Positions 7,181-14,964 of a stretch of DNA of 27,822 nt are shown one piece after another. The stretch is from Desulfobacterales bacterium (GTDB lineage Bacteria; Desulfobacterota; Desulfobacteria; Desulfobacterales; UBA11574). The position numbers and the translations under genes are program-made. The stretch spans positions 1 to 27,822 of the forward strand of contig JAQYVG010000004.1 in the NCBI GenBank assembly GCA_030145595.1. Direction: 5' to 3'. Under the pieces are notes generated by a model. It saw only the letters and a program-made list of their open reading frames with translations. It was not told the origin of the DNA and ran no database searches. Positions within the stretch are counted from its first letter, which is position 1, and every line of letters begins with the position of its first letter.

Positions 7181-8839
7181 ATGGAGAATGCTCGATTAAT
7201 TGGCGCCATAGTGCTTTCTATGCTGGTGTTTGTCGTATGGAACCATTTTTTTGTTGGAAAGCAAAAAGTTGAACAGCCGAAAAAGACACCGCAGGCCGAG
7301 CAGCCGGTTGCCAATGCGCCGGAATTGCCCGCAACAGAGCAAGCCGTCACCCCCGCTGCCGCAGCCCTGCAGGCCCCGGAGCTGCACACGCTTCAGCCCG
7401 CTCGCAGCATTACCGTTAACACGCCGCTGTATTCAGTAAAAATCTCAGAAAGGGGGGCCGAGTTTAAGAGCTTTGTCCTTAAGAACTACAGGCAGAGTCT
7501 TGGTTCCGATTCGCCCCTATACGAAATGATACCACCGGGCATGCAGGGCGGAACGGTTCGGCTTGGGTTTGCGGGAAGGAGCGTTGAAGGTCTTAAGGGG
7601 GCCGTGTTCAAGACAAGCCTTGAGTCTGATAGCGTTGATATTAGCGATGGATCAAGGGAGGTTGCATTTTCATGGAGATCTCCCCAGGGCTTTGTGGTTG
7701 AAAAAAAGTTTGTATTTTCATCCGCAACGTACATGATCGGACTCAACGTAACCTTAACAAACGACTCCAGTCAAACCGTCCGGGACAAGCTTTTCCTGTC
7801 GCTTCTGAAACCAGCCGCCGAAAAGGGCAGCCGGATGGGATTTGAAGGACCGAGCGCGCTTATCAACAACAAGGTCCAGGAAGTCAAAACAAAGAAGATA
7901 AAGAAAAAAAACGTTTATGACGGCAAGCTCACATGGATATCAATTCAAGATCGTTATTTCATGTCAGCCATTATTCCCGAACAAGCCGACGAAGCCAGCA
8001 TGCGTCTTTTTCTGCACGAAAACGACCTTCTGGAAAACCAGTATGTTCATCCTGAACGTGTGCTTGATCCCGGGTCCCGGCACATGTTCAAGTACAATCT
8101 TTTTTTGGGGCCCAAGAGCTTGAAGCTCCTCAAACAGCTCGATTATGATCTTGACAAAGCTGTTAATTTCGGCTGGTTTGACTTTTTGGCCAAACCCTTT
8201 GTTTGGATCATGGATTTTCTATATGAGCACTTTATTGCCAACTACGGGGTTGCAATAATTATTTTAACGATAATAAGCAAGATCGTCCTATGGCCGCTGG
8301 GCAACATAAGCTATAAGTCCATGGCAGAAATGAAAAAGATCCAGCCGGAAATTGCCAAACTCAAAGAAAAACATGGTGATGACAAGAAAAAAATGAATGA
8401 AGAAATGATGCATTTATATAAGGCGTATAAGGTAAACCCGCTGGGCGGATGCCTTCCAATGCTTGTCCAGATTCCAGTGTTCTTTGCCCTTTACCGCATG
8501 CTGTATGGAGCCATAGAGCTGAGACATGCGCCTTTTTTCGGATGGATTACCGACCTCTCTGCTCCTGATCGACTACTTAGGTTTGACGTAGCGATTCCCT
8601 TTATGCAGCCGCCCTACGGCATTCCGGTTTTGACCATTATTATGGGAGCGACCCAGCTGATACAGCAGAAAATGTCACCACCACCGGGTGATCCTGCCCA
8701 GGCCAAAATGATGATGTTAATGCCGCTGGTTTTTACAGTAATTTTTATCAATTTTTCTTCGGGGCTTGTTTTATACTGGCTGATAAACAACATTCTATCA
8801 ATAGCCCAACAATATTATGTTTCCAAAAAACGTGCTTAA
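7181..8839 (+). CDS. yidC: Membrane protein insertase YidC
   Basis: 552 aa, typical of Gram-negative YidC. It inserts inner-membrane proteins alone or with SecYEG. The first transmembrane helix is at residues 5-24 (LIGAIVLSMLVFVVWNHFFV). A Pro/Ala-rich linker follows, then the large periplasmic beta domain to about residue 320. The conserved 60KD_IMP insertase core starts near 355 with five helices, including the NPLGGCLPMLVQIPVFFALY signature. Start ATG at 7181 follows GGAGAGGA at 7171-7178; upstream in-frame codons are rejected. Jag follows after 8 nt. Confidence 0.97.
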   Translation: MENARLIGAIVLSMLVFVVWNHFFVGKQKVEQPKKTPQAEQPVANAPELPATEQAVTPAAAALQAPELHTLQPARSITVNTPLYSVKISERGAEFKSFVLKNYRQSLGSDSPLYEMIPPGMQGGTVRLGFAGRSVEGLKGAVFKTSLESDSVDISDGSREVAFSWRSPQGFVVEKKFVFSSATYMIGLNVTLTNDSSQTVRDKLFLSLLKPAAEKGSRMGFEGPSALINNKVQEVKTKKIKKKNVYDGKLTWISIQDRYFMSAIIPEQADEASMRLFLHENDLLENQYVHPERVLDPGSRHMFKYNLFLGPKSLKLLKQLDYDLDKAVNFGWFDFLAKPFVWIMDFLYEHFIANYGVAIIILTIISKIVLWPLGNISYKSMAEMKKIQPEIAKLKEKHGDDKKKMNEEMMHLYKAYKVNPLGGCLPMLVQIPVFFALYRMLYGAIELRHAPFFGWITDLSAPDRLLRFDVAIPFMQPPYGIPVLTIIMGATQLIQQKMSPPPGDPAQAKMMMLMPLVFTVIFINFSSGLVLYWLINNILSIAQQYYVSKKRA

Positions 8840-8853
8840 TAACGGAGGTGTCC

Positions 8854-9642
8854 ATGTCGCCTTGTTTCGAATTTGAAGACAAGAGTGTTGAAAAGGCTAT
8901 CCAAAAAGCGTGTGAGGAGCTAAACATACCTAAAGCCAAGCTTCGGCACGATGTTATTTCCTATGGATCGACCGGCATCTTTGGTCTGGTTGGGACCAAA
9001 AAGGCGCGGATTCGTGTCACCACCCCGGAGCCGGCCCCCGAGCTTGGGCCTGTAGCGCAAGATAAAGCTATAAGCGACGAAGCCTTTAAGAAGCAAACCA
9101 AAGCAGAGTCCGAGACGATTAAAAGCGCCGCCGGCCGCGAATGTAAACCCGACCCAACCACGGATAATTTCAAAGAAATCGGCCAAGATGCTTTGCAACG
9201 CATCGTCGATTTAATTACTACCGATGCTAAAATATCGGTAAAAGAAGGCCGTGATCGGATTTTTTTTAATGTAAAAGGGGGGGAAACCGGTGTTCTCATC
9301 GGAAAGCAGGGACAAACCCTTGAAGCGATCCAGTATCTTGTTGAAAAAATGGTCAACAAGCGCAGCTCAAAAAGAATCCGCGTGCAAGTCGATGTTGAAG
9401 GCTATTTGCAAAACAGACGCTTTGGTCTGCAAAAGCGAGCCATGCAACTGGCTGAAAAGGCCAAACGCACAGGCAAGCCGGCAACGATGGGGCAGATGAA
9501 TGCGCACGACCGCAGAATTGTCCATCTGGCCGTAAAAGATGACGGCGGAGTACAAACACAAAGCATGGGTGAGGGATATTTAAGGGAGTTGGTTATTTAT
9601 CCTAAGAAAAACTCTTTTCGAAAGAAAAACTCCGGCAGATAA
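8854..9642 (+). CDS. jag: RNA-binding protein Jag/KhpB (SpoIIIJ-associated)
   Basis: 262 aa with the three expected parts. A Jag-N domain covers about 1-50 (FEFEDKSVEKAIQKACEEL, then GIFGLVGTKKARIRV). A variable linker of about 65 residues follows. The KH domain lies near 115-185 (VLIGKQGQTLEAIQYLVEKM), and the R3H domain near 190-255 (MNAHDRRIVHLAV, with the Arg-x3-His core). It binds RNA and sits beside yidC in most bacteria. ATG at 8854 is preferred over GTG at 8848 because GGAGG at 8844-8848 would overlap the latter. Confidence 0.95.
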   Translation: MSPCFEFEDKSVEKAIQKACEELNIPKAKLRHDVISYGSTGIFGLVGTKKARIRVTTPEPAPELGPVAQDKAISDEAFKKQTKAESETIKSAAGRECKPDPTTDNFKEIGQDALQRIVDLITTDAKISVKEGRDRIFFNVKGGETGVLIGKQGQTLEAIQYLVEKMVNKRSSKRIRVQVDVEGYLQNRRFGLQKRAMQLAEKAKRTGKPATMGQMNAHDRRIVHLAVKDDGGVQTQSMGEGYLRELVIYPKKNSFRKKNSGR

Positions 9643-9645
9643 TCA

Positions 9646-11061
9646 ATGGAACAAGACACTATCGCCGCCGTAGCAACGCCCGTAGGTAGCGGCGGTATCG
9701 GTATAATCAAAATTTCAGGCCGAGACGCCCTGTCAATTGCCGAAGCTATCTTTCAAAAGACGGGCAACGCCCCTGATGGTTTGCGAACAACAGATGCGCA
9801 CATTGTTGCTGCCTTGCAATCACACCGCCTTTATCATGGACATATTGTGGACCCGGAAAACGGAAGCGTTCTGGATGAAGTGCTGCTTGCTAAGATGTTG
9901 GCACCCCACACCTATACCAGGGAGGATATTGTCGAAATAAACACCCATTCCGGGCATGTCGTGCTTGCCGCGACGCTTGAATTGGTGTTAAAGCAGGGCG
10001 CCCGCCTGGCTGAACCGGGAGAGTTTACCAAACGAGCCTATGTAAGCGGACGCATCGACCTGACGCAGGCCGAAGCGGTTGTGGATATTATCAATTCCCG
10101 GACATACAAAGCGCTGGAAATTGCCGCTTCACAAATGCGGGGCGATCTGAAACAAAAAGTTGAAGCGATCCGGGACATTCTATTAGAAATTCTGACCGAA
10201 ATCGAAGCCGCCATAGACTTTCCTGAGGATGTCGAAGATAGCATCAAGGACGGGAATGCCCTTGCGGTTATCGCCAACAAGGCGATTGAACCTTTAAAAG
10301 AATTGATACGGCAATATGAAAATGCCCACATTTTAAGAGATGGTATAAAAATGGCGGTTGTCGGCAAGCCGAATGTAGGCAAATCGAGCCTGATGAACAG
10401 ACTGCTCCAAAACGACCGCGTCATTGTCACACCCATACCCGGCACCACCAGGGACTTAATCGAAGAAACCCTAAACATTCGTGGTATACCGGTTGTTGTG
10501 GCTGATACCGCCGGTCTCCACGAAACCGATGATCCGGTCGAGGTTATCGGCATCCAAAAAACAGAGGAATATATTAACAGATCAGACCTGGTTCTTTTTA
10601 TGATTGACGCCAGCGAGCCCTTGGCCCGTGAAGATTATAGAATTTATGAGACCATCCATAACAAACGGTCTATTATTGTTGTTAATAAGATCGACCTTGT
10701 TGGCAAGAATACCGAGCCGGATCTTCCAGATACATGGGAGCAAACACCGGCCATCAAGATATCGGCGCTTTACGGAGAAGGGCTCGACGCGCTTAAGGAC
10801 TTAATCGTAAAACTTTCTATGGGTGAATTTCAGCTCGAAGCCGAAAATGTGACCATTCCTAATTTGCGGCATAAAATTGCCCTGGAACATTGCTTGCGTC
10901 TGGCGACTTCCGCGTTAGAAGCAATCAACAACAAGACACCTTTTGAACTGGTCGCCATCGATATCCAGGAAGCGATCGATGCCTTAGGTGAGATTGTCGG
11001 CCTTACAACAAGAGAAGATATCATCGATCAAATTTTCAGCCGTTTCTGCATCGGAAAATAA
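9646..11061 (+). CDS. mnmE: tRNA modification GTPase MnmE
   Basis: 471 aa, full length. With MnmG it installs the 5-carboxymethylaminomethyl group on U34 of certain tRNAs. The N-terminal tetrahydrofolate-binding domain covers about 1-120 (TIAAVATPVGSGGIGIIKIS). A helical domain is split around the inserted G domain, which shows GKPNVGKSS (240-248), GTTRD (266-270), DTAG (287-290) and NKID (347-350). The C-terminus ends FCIGK, carrying the essential Cys. Start is 3 nt after the jag stop with only a weak ribosome-binding site, suggesting coupling. The partner mnmG is not in the window. Confidence 0.97.
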   Translation: MEQDTIAAVATPVGSGGIGIIKISGRDALSIAEAIFQKTGNAPDGLRTTDAHIVAALQSHRLYHGHIVDPENGSVLDEVLLAKMLAPHTYTREDIVEINTHSGHVVLAATLELVLKQGARLAEPGEFTKRAYVSGRIDLTQAEAVVDIINSRTYKALEIAASQMRGDLKQKVEAIRDILLEILTEIEAAIDFPEDVEDSIKDGNALAVIANKAIEPLKELIRQYENAHILRDGIKMAVVGKPNVGKSSLMNRLLQNDRVIVTPIPGTTRDLIEETLNIRGIPVVVADTAGLHETDDPVEVIGIQKTEEYINRSDLVLFMIDASEPLAREDYRIYETIHNKRSIIVVNKIDLVGKNTEPDLPDTWEQTPAIKISALYGEGLDALKDLIVKLSMGEFQLEAENVTIPNLRHKIALEHCLRLATSALEAINNKTPFELVAIDIQEAIDALGEIVGLTTREDIIDQIFSRFCIGK

Positions 11062-11121
11062 GCATTGATGCATTCATACTATAGTTGAATTCGTGGTTTT
11101 TTACGATACCGGCAACCTAAA

Positions 11122-11137
11122 TGTTTCACGTGAAACA
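11122..11137. promoter_or_regulatory. parS centromere-like site for ParB
   Basis: TGTTTCACGTGAAACA is a perfect 16-bp palindrome and matches the bacterial parS consensus. It extends to an 18-bp perfect palindrome at 11121-11138. ParB loads at such sites to form the segregation complex. It lies in the noncoding gap between mnmE and the next gene. parS sites cluster near the origin, as does the rpmH-mnmE cluster. Confidence 0.9.
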
Positions 11138-11167
11138 TGCATAAAAAATTGAACAAGGGGATTAGTG

Positions 11168-11857
11168 ATGGAAATAGATTTTAGGCCGTATTTCGAGCAA
11201 TACAAAGCGGTTTCAAAAATGGCGGACGAAGTTTTTGAGCGTGTGCAAAAAGAGCATCCTAAAGAGGTTACATGCGAAATCAAATGTGCCGACTGCTGCC
11301 ACGCTCTTTTTGACCTTACCCTGATCGAGGCGCTTTATATCAACCACAAGTTCAACCAAAAATTTCAGGGCAAGGAACGTGAACGGTTGATTGAAAATGC
11401 AAATCGGGCCGACCGCAAAGTGTATATGATTAAAAGAAAAGCATATCAAGAAATGCAGTCCGGGAAAAAAGAAGTTGAGATTCTGGTGGAGTTGTCTGCT
11501 GAACGCTGTCGCTGCCCCCTGCTGAACGCCAAGGATGTGTGTGACCTTTATGAAGAGCGGCCCATAACCTGCAGGCTTTACGGGATCCCCACGTCCATCG
11601 GCGGCGTCGGTCATACTTGCGGACAATCAGGCTTCGAAGAGGGCCAACCGTATCCGACGGTTAACCTGGATACAATCCAGGGGAAGCTTTTTGCAATTTC
11701 TCAGGAACTGACTGCCAGCTTAAGAACCAAACATGCACAAATGGCGGATATGCTGGTACCGGTCTCCATGGCGCTTATTACGGTTTACGACGCGGAATAT
11801 CTGGGGATGACCAAAACCACCCAATGTGCAGACAAAAGAGGGCCAGTTGATGACTGA
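11168..11857 (+). CDS. YkgJ-like cysteine-cluster protein (putative metal or Fe-S binding)
   Basis: 229 aa. Cys36, 40, 43 and 44 form CEIKCADCC, the C-x3-C-x2-CC signature of the YkgJ/UPF0153 family. A second set follows at Cys114, 116, 125, 135 and 151 (RCRCPLL, VCDLYEERPITCRLYG, GHTCG). The region between is helical and charged. The family is thought to bind zinc or iron; no reaction is established to my knowledge. Start ATG at 11168 follows AAGGGG at 11155-11160; GTG at 11165 is a less likely alternative. It is the first gene after parS and overlaps the next gene by 8 nt. Confidence 0.85.
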   Translation: MEIDFRPYFEQYKAVSKMADEVFERVQKEHPKEVTCEIKCADCCHALFDLTLIEALYINHKFNQKFQGKERERLIENANRADRKVYMIKRKAYQEMQSGKKEVEILVELSAERCRCPLLNAKDVCDLYEERPITCRLYGIPTSIGGVGHTCGQSGFEEGQPYPTVNLDTIQGKLFAISQELTASLRTKHAQMADMLVPVSMALITVYDAEYLGMTKTTQCADKRGPVDD

Positions 11858-12203
11858 AATCACTCCGGAAGAACAGGAACAAAGAAAAAAGGCCATTTTC
11901 GACAGCATGTCACCACGGCGCCAGAAGCATATCCTTAAAAAAGGGTATGAAGAATGGAACCCGTTTCAAGAGCCCAAAGACCCTATCGATATTCGTAAAG
12001 ATAAAACCAAGCGTACGACCCAAACGCTTGTGCGCGAGTTTTTGCACACCAGAACCTCGGAAGACTACAGCAATGAATATGGGCGCGGTGTCTTTGATCT
12101 TTGCCTGGGAATCATCAATGACGATGACAGGTACAGAGGCATGTTCGAGTTTTCAGTCTGGTACCATGCTCTGCTGCTCAAGGAAGGACATACCGAATTG
12201 TAA
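11850..12203 (+). CDS. Conserved-looking small hypothetical protein
   Basis: 117 aa, soluble and highly charged, with no signal peptide or membrane segment. Recognisable stretches are SPRRQKHILKKGYEEWNPF near the N-terminus and a less charged C-terminal half (FDLCLGIINDDDRYRGMFEF). There are no Cys pairs or catalytic motifs and I do not recognise a family. Its ATG overlaps the stop of the YkgJ-like gene by 8 nt and has GAGGG upstream, so the two are almost certainly co-translated. A shared function with the Cys-cluster protein is inferred from this alone. Confidence 0.75.
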   Translation: MTEITPEEQEQRKKAIFDSMSPRRQKHILKKGYEEWNPFQEPKDPIDIRKDKTKRTTQTLVREFLHTRTSEDYSNEYGRGVFDLCLGIINDDDRYRGMFEFSVWYHALLLKEGHTEL

Positions 12204-12247
12204 AATTAATCTGTTTAGCGTTAAATTTTTTGCATTGCCGTCAAGAC

Positions 12248-12306
12248 ACCAAGGCACGCAGAAGAATGTTAAATATATTCTTTGTGTCTTTGCGGTAATT
12301 TTTTTT
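12248..12306 (+). terminator. imperfect hairpin with T8 run, end of the YkgJ-like operon
   Basis: ACCAAGGCACGCAGAAGAAT (12248-12267) can pair imperfectly, using G-U pairs and gaps, with ATTCTTTGTGTCTTTGCGGT (12277-12296). Eight T residues follow at 12299-12306. The T-run orients it for the + strand operon. The gap is a convergent junction. Confidence 0.55.
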
Positions 12307-12349
12307 GGCTTTAGTTGACGTTAGATAAATGCTGCATGAAAACTGCGGA

Positions 12350-13015
12350 TTAGTCCTGGTTAAAAACCAGCTTGCCCCCACAAAACCCGGCAATGCCTGC
12401 CGCACACAGCAAAACCAGATGAACGCCAAGAAACGCCCAGCGGCTTGCGGATGTCGCCGCGGCGACATCGGGGTCCATGATGCGCCATACAACCAGGATT
12501 ATCGAAGTCAACAGGACCACAAACCCGCAAACTATCTTGGTCCAAAAAATGCCTGTAAGGTTTCCGCCAAAGCGCTTTTGCCAGTCGACATACCCGGAAA
12601 AGAGTACCAGCGGCATAGCCAAAAGCACAAAGGCCATGTTGTAAAATGCTGCCTGTGCAAAACCTTCAAGTTGGAAGAAAGTTGCCAGAGCAATGAAAAT
12701 CACAGCAGCGGGCGCAACACCATTGGGGATGTGAACGGAAATAGGGTGAATATGGTGTTTGGATATCAGGGCGGTGGCGAAATCATAAAATTTCGTTCCT
12801 GATGCCGGTTCCGCTGTTTGTGCTGCTGCGGGGCGATCGGGTGCTACTGGTGGGCGATCAGGTGTTGCTGCGGGACTATCAGGTGCTGCTGCAGCGACTT
12901 CTTCAGGAGAAACCTCAACAAACTTGCTGCGGTCAGCACCGCACACAGGGCATTTTTCAGGAGGCTCATCTCCTTCGTGAACATAGCCGCAAACCGTACA
13001 TTTCCATTTTTTCAT
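12350..13015 (-). CDS. Rubredoxin domain fused to a four-helix DUF2231-like membrane domain
   Basis: 221 aa. Residues 1-35 are a rubredoxin-type iron site: Cys6, Cys9, Cys22 and Cys25 (CTVCGYVHEG and CPVCGADRSKF). Residues 36-72 are a Pro/Ala linker containing three APDxPxx-like heptads (44-64). From about 73 follows a membrane domain with four hydrophobic helices and a His-rich entry, HHIHPISVHIPNG, resembling DUF2231 proteins. Those His residues could ligate heme, which is inference. Strong ribosome-binding site (AAAGGTGAGG). It lies 31 nt after oadB, last in a three-gene operon. A role in membrane electron transfer or oxygen protection is plausible but unproven. Confidence 0.85.
   Translation of the reverse strand: MKKWKCTVCGYVHEGDEPPEKCPVCGADRSKFVEVSPEEVAAAAPDSPAATPDRPPVAPDRPAAAQTAEPASGTKFYDFATALISKHHIHPISVHIPNGVAPAAVIFIALATFFQLEGFAQAAFYNMAFVLLAMPLVLFSGYVDWQKRFGGNLTGIFWTKIVCGFVVLLTSIILVVWRIMDPDVAAATSASRWAFLGVHLVLLCAAGIAGFCGGKLVFNQD
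12822..12905. repeat. 21-bp imperfect tandem repeat encoding the linker
   Basis: Three copies at 12822-12842, 12843-12863 and 12864-12884, plus a degenerate fourth at 12885-12905. Shared core is GGGCGATCAGGT or close variants. In frame it encodes the APDSPAA, TPDRPPV and APDRPAA heptads of the rubredoxin-membrane protein. Copy number could vary between strains without breaking the frame. Confidence 0.75.
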
Positions 13016-13046
13016 AAAGCCTCACCTTTGATATCTAAGAGATACG

Positions 13047-14177
13047 TTAAAGCACAACCATAAAGCTCCACAAAATTCCTGCACAGATTGCAGACCCGAT
13101 AACGCCGGATGAGTTGCAGGCCATGGCATGCATTAGCAGGAAGTTTTCAGGATCTTCAGCCTGGCCCACCAGATGCACTTCGCGGGCCGATCCCGGCACC
13201 GCGGAGACGCCGGCGGCGCCCAGCAGGGGGTTGATTTTTTCTTTAAGAAAAAGGTTCATGATTTTAGCAAAGATAACGCCGGAACCGGTTGCGATACTAA
13301 ACGCTACGGCGCCTAAAATGAAAATACCCACCGATTTCGGTGTTAAAAACACATCGCCCTGGGTGCTGGCACCGACCGTTAAGCCTAACAAAATGGTTGC
13401 GGTGTCGATAATGGCGGTGCGGGCGGTCTGGGCCAGGCGTTCGGTTACGCCGCATTCCTTTAAGAAGTTGCCGAAAAAGAACATGCCCAGCAGCGGTATG
13501 GAGGCCGGGGCCAGAAAACAGCAGAGCAACACAGCGGCGACAGGAAAAATGACGAGTTCTTGTTTGGATACTTCTCGCAGCTCCGGCATGCGGATCAGCC
13601 GTTCCTCGCGGCTGGTCAGAAGCCGCATGATGGGCGGCTGGATCACAGGAATCAGAGCCATGTAAGAATAGGCGGCGATAGCAACGGGGCCGATCAGATG
13701 GGGTGCCAGTTTGGCGCAAAGAAAGATAGAGGTCGGCCCGTCGGCCCCGCCGATAATAGCGATGGAGGCGGCTTCCTTGGGCAGATAGCCGAGTGCCAGG
13801 GCACTGAGCAGGGTAAAGAATATTCCCATCTGGGCGGCGGCGCCCAAAAGCATGAGGCTGGGCCGCGCCAGCAATGAAGAGAAATCGGTCATCGCCCCGA
13901 GGCCCAGAAAAACGATAGACGGGTACAGACCGGAGGTGACGCCGAAATAAAGATAGTGCAAAACACTGTTGCTTTCATATATGCCTAGCCCAAATCCTTT
14001 GAAAAACGGGACATTGCCTACTAAAACTCCAAAACCGATGGGCACCAGCAAAAGCGGTTCATACTTTTTGGCAGTTCCCAGATACAAAAAGAAAGATCCG
14101 ACAACGATCATTATGATTTGGCGATAGTCAGCCAGGTAATATCCGGTGTTTGATAAAAACTGAAAAAAAAGTTCCAT
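13047..14177 (-). CDS. Sodium ion-translocating decarboxylase beta subunit (OadB/GcdB/MmdB type)
   Basis: 376 aa, close to the shorter GcdB/MmdB forms. It is a polytopic inner-membrane protein with about nine hydrophobic segments. The hallmark loop IIGGADGPTSIFLCAKLAP, with the conserved Asp used in Na+ transport, is present. So is a second conserved motif near the end (NSSGVIGSAICAGILW) with the conserved Asn and Ser. The complex uses decarboxylation of a biotin-bound carboxylate to pump Na+. Start ATG at 14177 has AAAGGG upstream. It follows oadG by 42 nt. The substrate cannot be told, because no carboxyltransferase (alpha) subunit is nearby. Confidence 0.93.
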   Translation of the reverse strand: MELFFQFLSNTGYYLADYRQIIMIVVGSFFLYLGTAKKYEPLLLVPIGFGVLVGNVPFFKGFGLGIYESNSVLHYLYFGVTSGLYPSIVFLGLGAMTDFSSLLARPSLMLLGAAAQMGIFFTLLSALALGYLPKEAASIAIIGGADGPTSIFLCAKLAPHLIGPVAIAAYSYMALIPVIQPPIMRLLTSREERLIRMPELREVSKQELVIFPVAAVLLCCFLAPASIPLLGMFFFGNFLKECGVTERLAQTARTAIIDTATILLGLTVGASTQGDVFLTPKSVGIFILGAVAFSIATGSGVIFAKIMNLFLKEKINPLLGAAGVSAVPGSAREVHLVGQAEDPENFLLMHAMACNSSGVIGSAICAGILWSFMVVL

Positions 14178-14219
14178 GGATTGCCCTTTGCTGCTCTTAC
14201 TGCGCGGCTATGCGTAAAA

Positions 14220-14633
14220 TTATTGTTTCCAGAAAAAATACCCTTTTCCATCCGGGACAATCAATCCGGCCTTTAACAAGTCATTAATTGTTGAATGCGG
14301 ACGAAACAGCCCGCTTAGTTCGGCACGCTCTATCAGCTTTGGCAGGGGAAAAGGTTCACCAATTCTATCTGAGACCAGCCTGAACTGTCGGGTGGACTCG
14401 GCAAGCTTATGCTTCATTGTCGGGTCAGAAGCAGGGGCACCCTCTGTGCCGTCAGCCCATCTAAGATCCTTTCCGTTTTGAGAATCTGTAGCCCCGCCGT
14501 TCAAAAGCCTGAGAATCTTGTGGAACTGGGCGATGGTTGACGAAAGCACAACAAGGCCGCAAAAGACGATGATAACCCCCGCAACAGCCATGGCCCAGCC
14601 GTTGTGGGTCGATATTGCTTCTAAGCCATACAA
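14220..14633 (-). CDS. OadG-like sodium pump decarboxylase gamma subunit with unusual C-terminal region
   Basis: 137 aa from a TTG start at 14633, chosen because AAGGAGGTG lies six bases upstream. One N-terminal transmembrane helix (WAMAVAGVIIVFCGLVVLSS) is followed by a charged cytoplasmic part, the OadG layout. The last 70 residues (from about KHKLAESTRQFRLV to GKGYFFWKQ) do not look like the usual Pro-rich gamma tail. They look like a compact helix-helix-beta fold, perhaps winged-helix-like. Position before oadB supports the assignment; sequence alone would be weak. Confidence 0.75.
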   Translation of the reverse strand: MYGLEAISTHNGWAMAVAGVIIVFCGLVVLSSTIAQFHKILRLLNGGATDSQNGKDLRWADGTEGAPASDPTMKHKLAESTRQFRLVSDRIGEPFPLPKLIERAELSGLFRPHSTINDLLKAGLIVPDGKGYFFWKQ

Positions 14634-14943
14634 TGGACACCTCCTTAAGCGAGAAAAAAAGCATGGGGTCGACTGCGCCGACATGCGCCGCTTACTGCAC
14701 CCGCCTCAATGCCGTGTTATATCAGCAGGTTGCGCCGAAACGACTGCCTTGGTTGTACACTATGTAGCATTTATGGGCCCGCAGAAGCAAGGGGTTGTTT
14801 GATCAAAAACTTTCTAGTATCCATCCATAAATGGTCTTTTTGCCCAATCTCTGCGTTATGCTCAAAAAATAATCCTCGGAATATAACACATATGCCTGTG
14901 GTTATTTTTTTCGCATGCCTTGATCTTGAACAAAAATCCTCAT
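14634..14943. other. 310-nt spacer upstream of oadG, largely occupied by a MITE-like element
   Basis: The left part (14634-14813) should hold the oadG promoter reading leftward. I see only a partial -10 candidate (TATAAC on the minus strand) with no good -35. The right part is the palindromic element described separately. No gene is supported. Confidence 0.4.
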
Positions 14944-14964
14944 TTATGGATGGACACTATCTAG
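14814..14964. mobile_element. MITE-like palindromic element, about 150 bp
   Basis: The left end is CTAGTATCCATCCATAAATG (14814-14833). The right end, read in reverse complement, is CTAGATAGTGTCCATCCATAAATG split as CTAGATAGTG plus TCCATCCATAAATG (14941-14964). The 14-bp core TCCATCCATAAATG is identical in both. Inner arms are also loosely complementary (CTCAAAAAATAA and TTATTTTTTTCG). No coding capacity. CTAG at both outer ends may be a target duplication or part of the terminal repeat. Such a structure suggests a non-autonomous element moved by a transposase elsewhere. Confidence 0.65.

Noticed and set aside
12329..12802. Open frame of 157 codons on the + strand
   Set aside because: Antisense to the rubredoxin-membrane protein; low-complexity and no motif.
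13114..13665. Open frame of 183 codons on the + strand
   Set aside because: Antisense to the clearly coding oadB gene and without family features.
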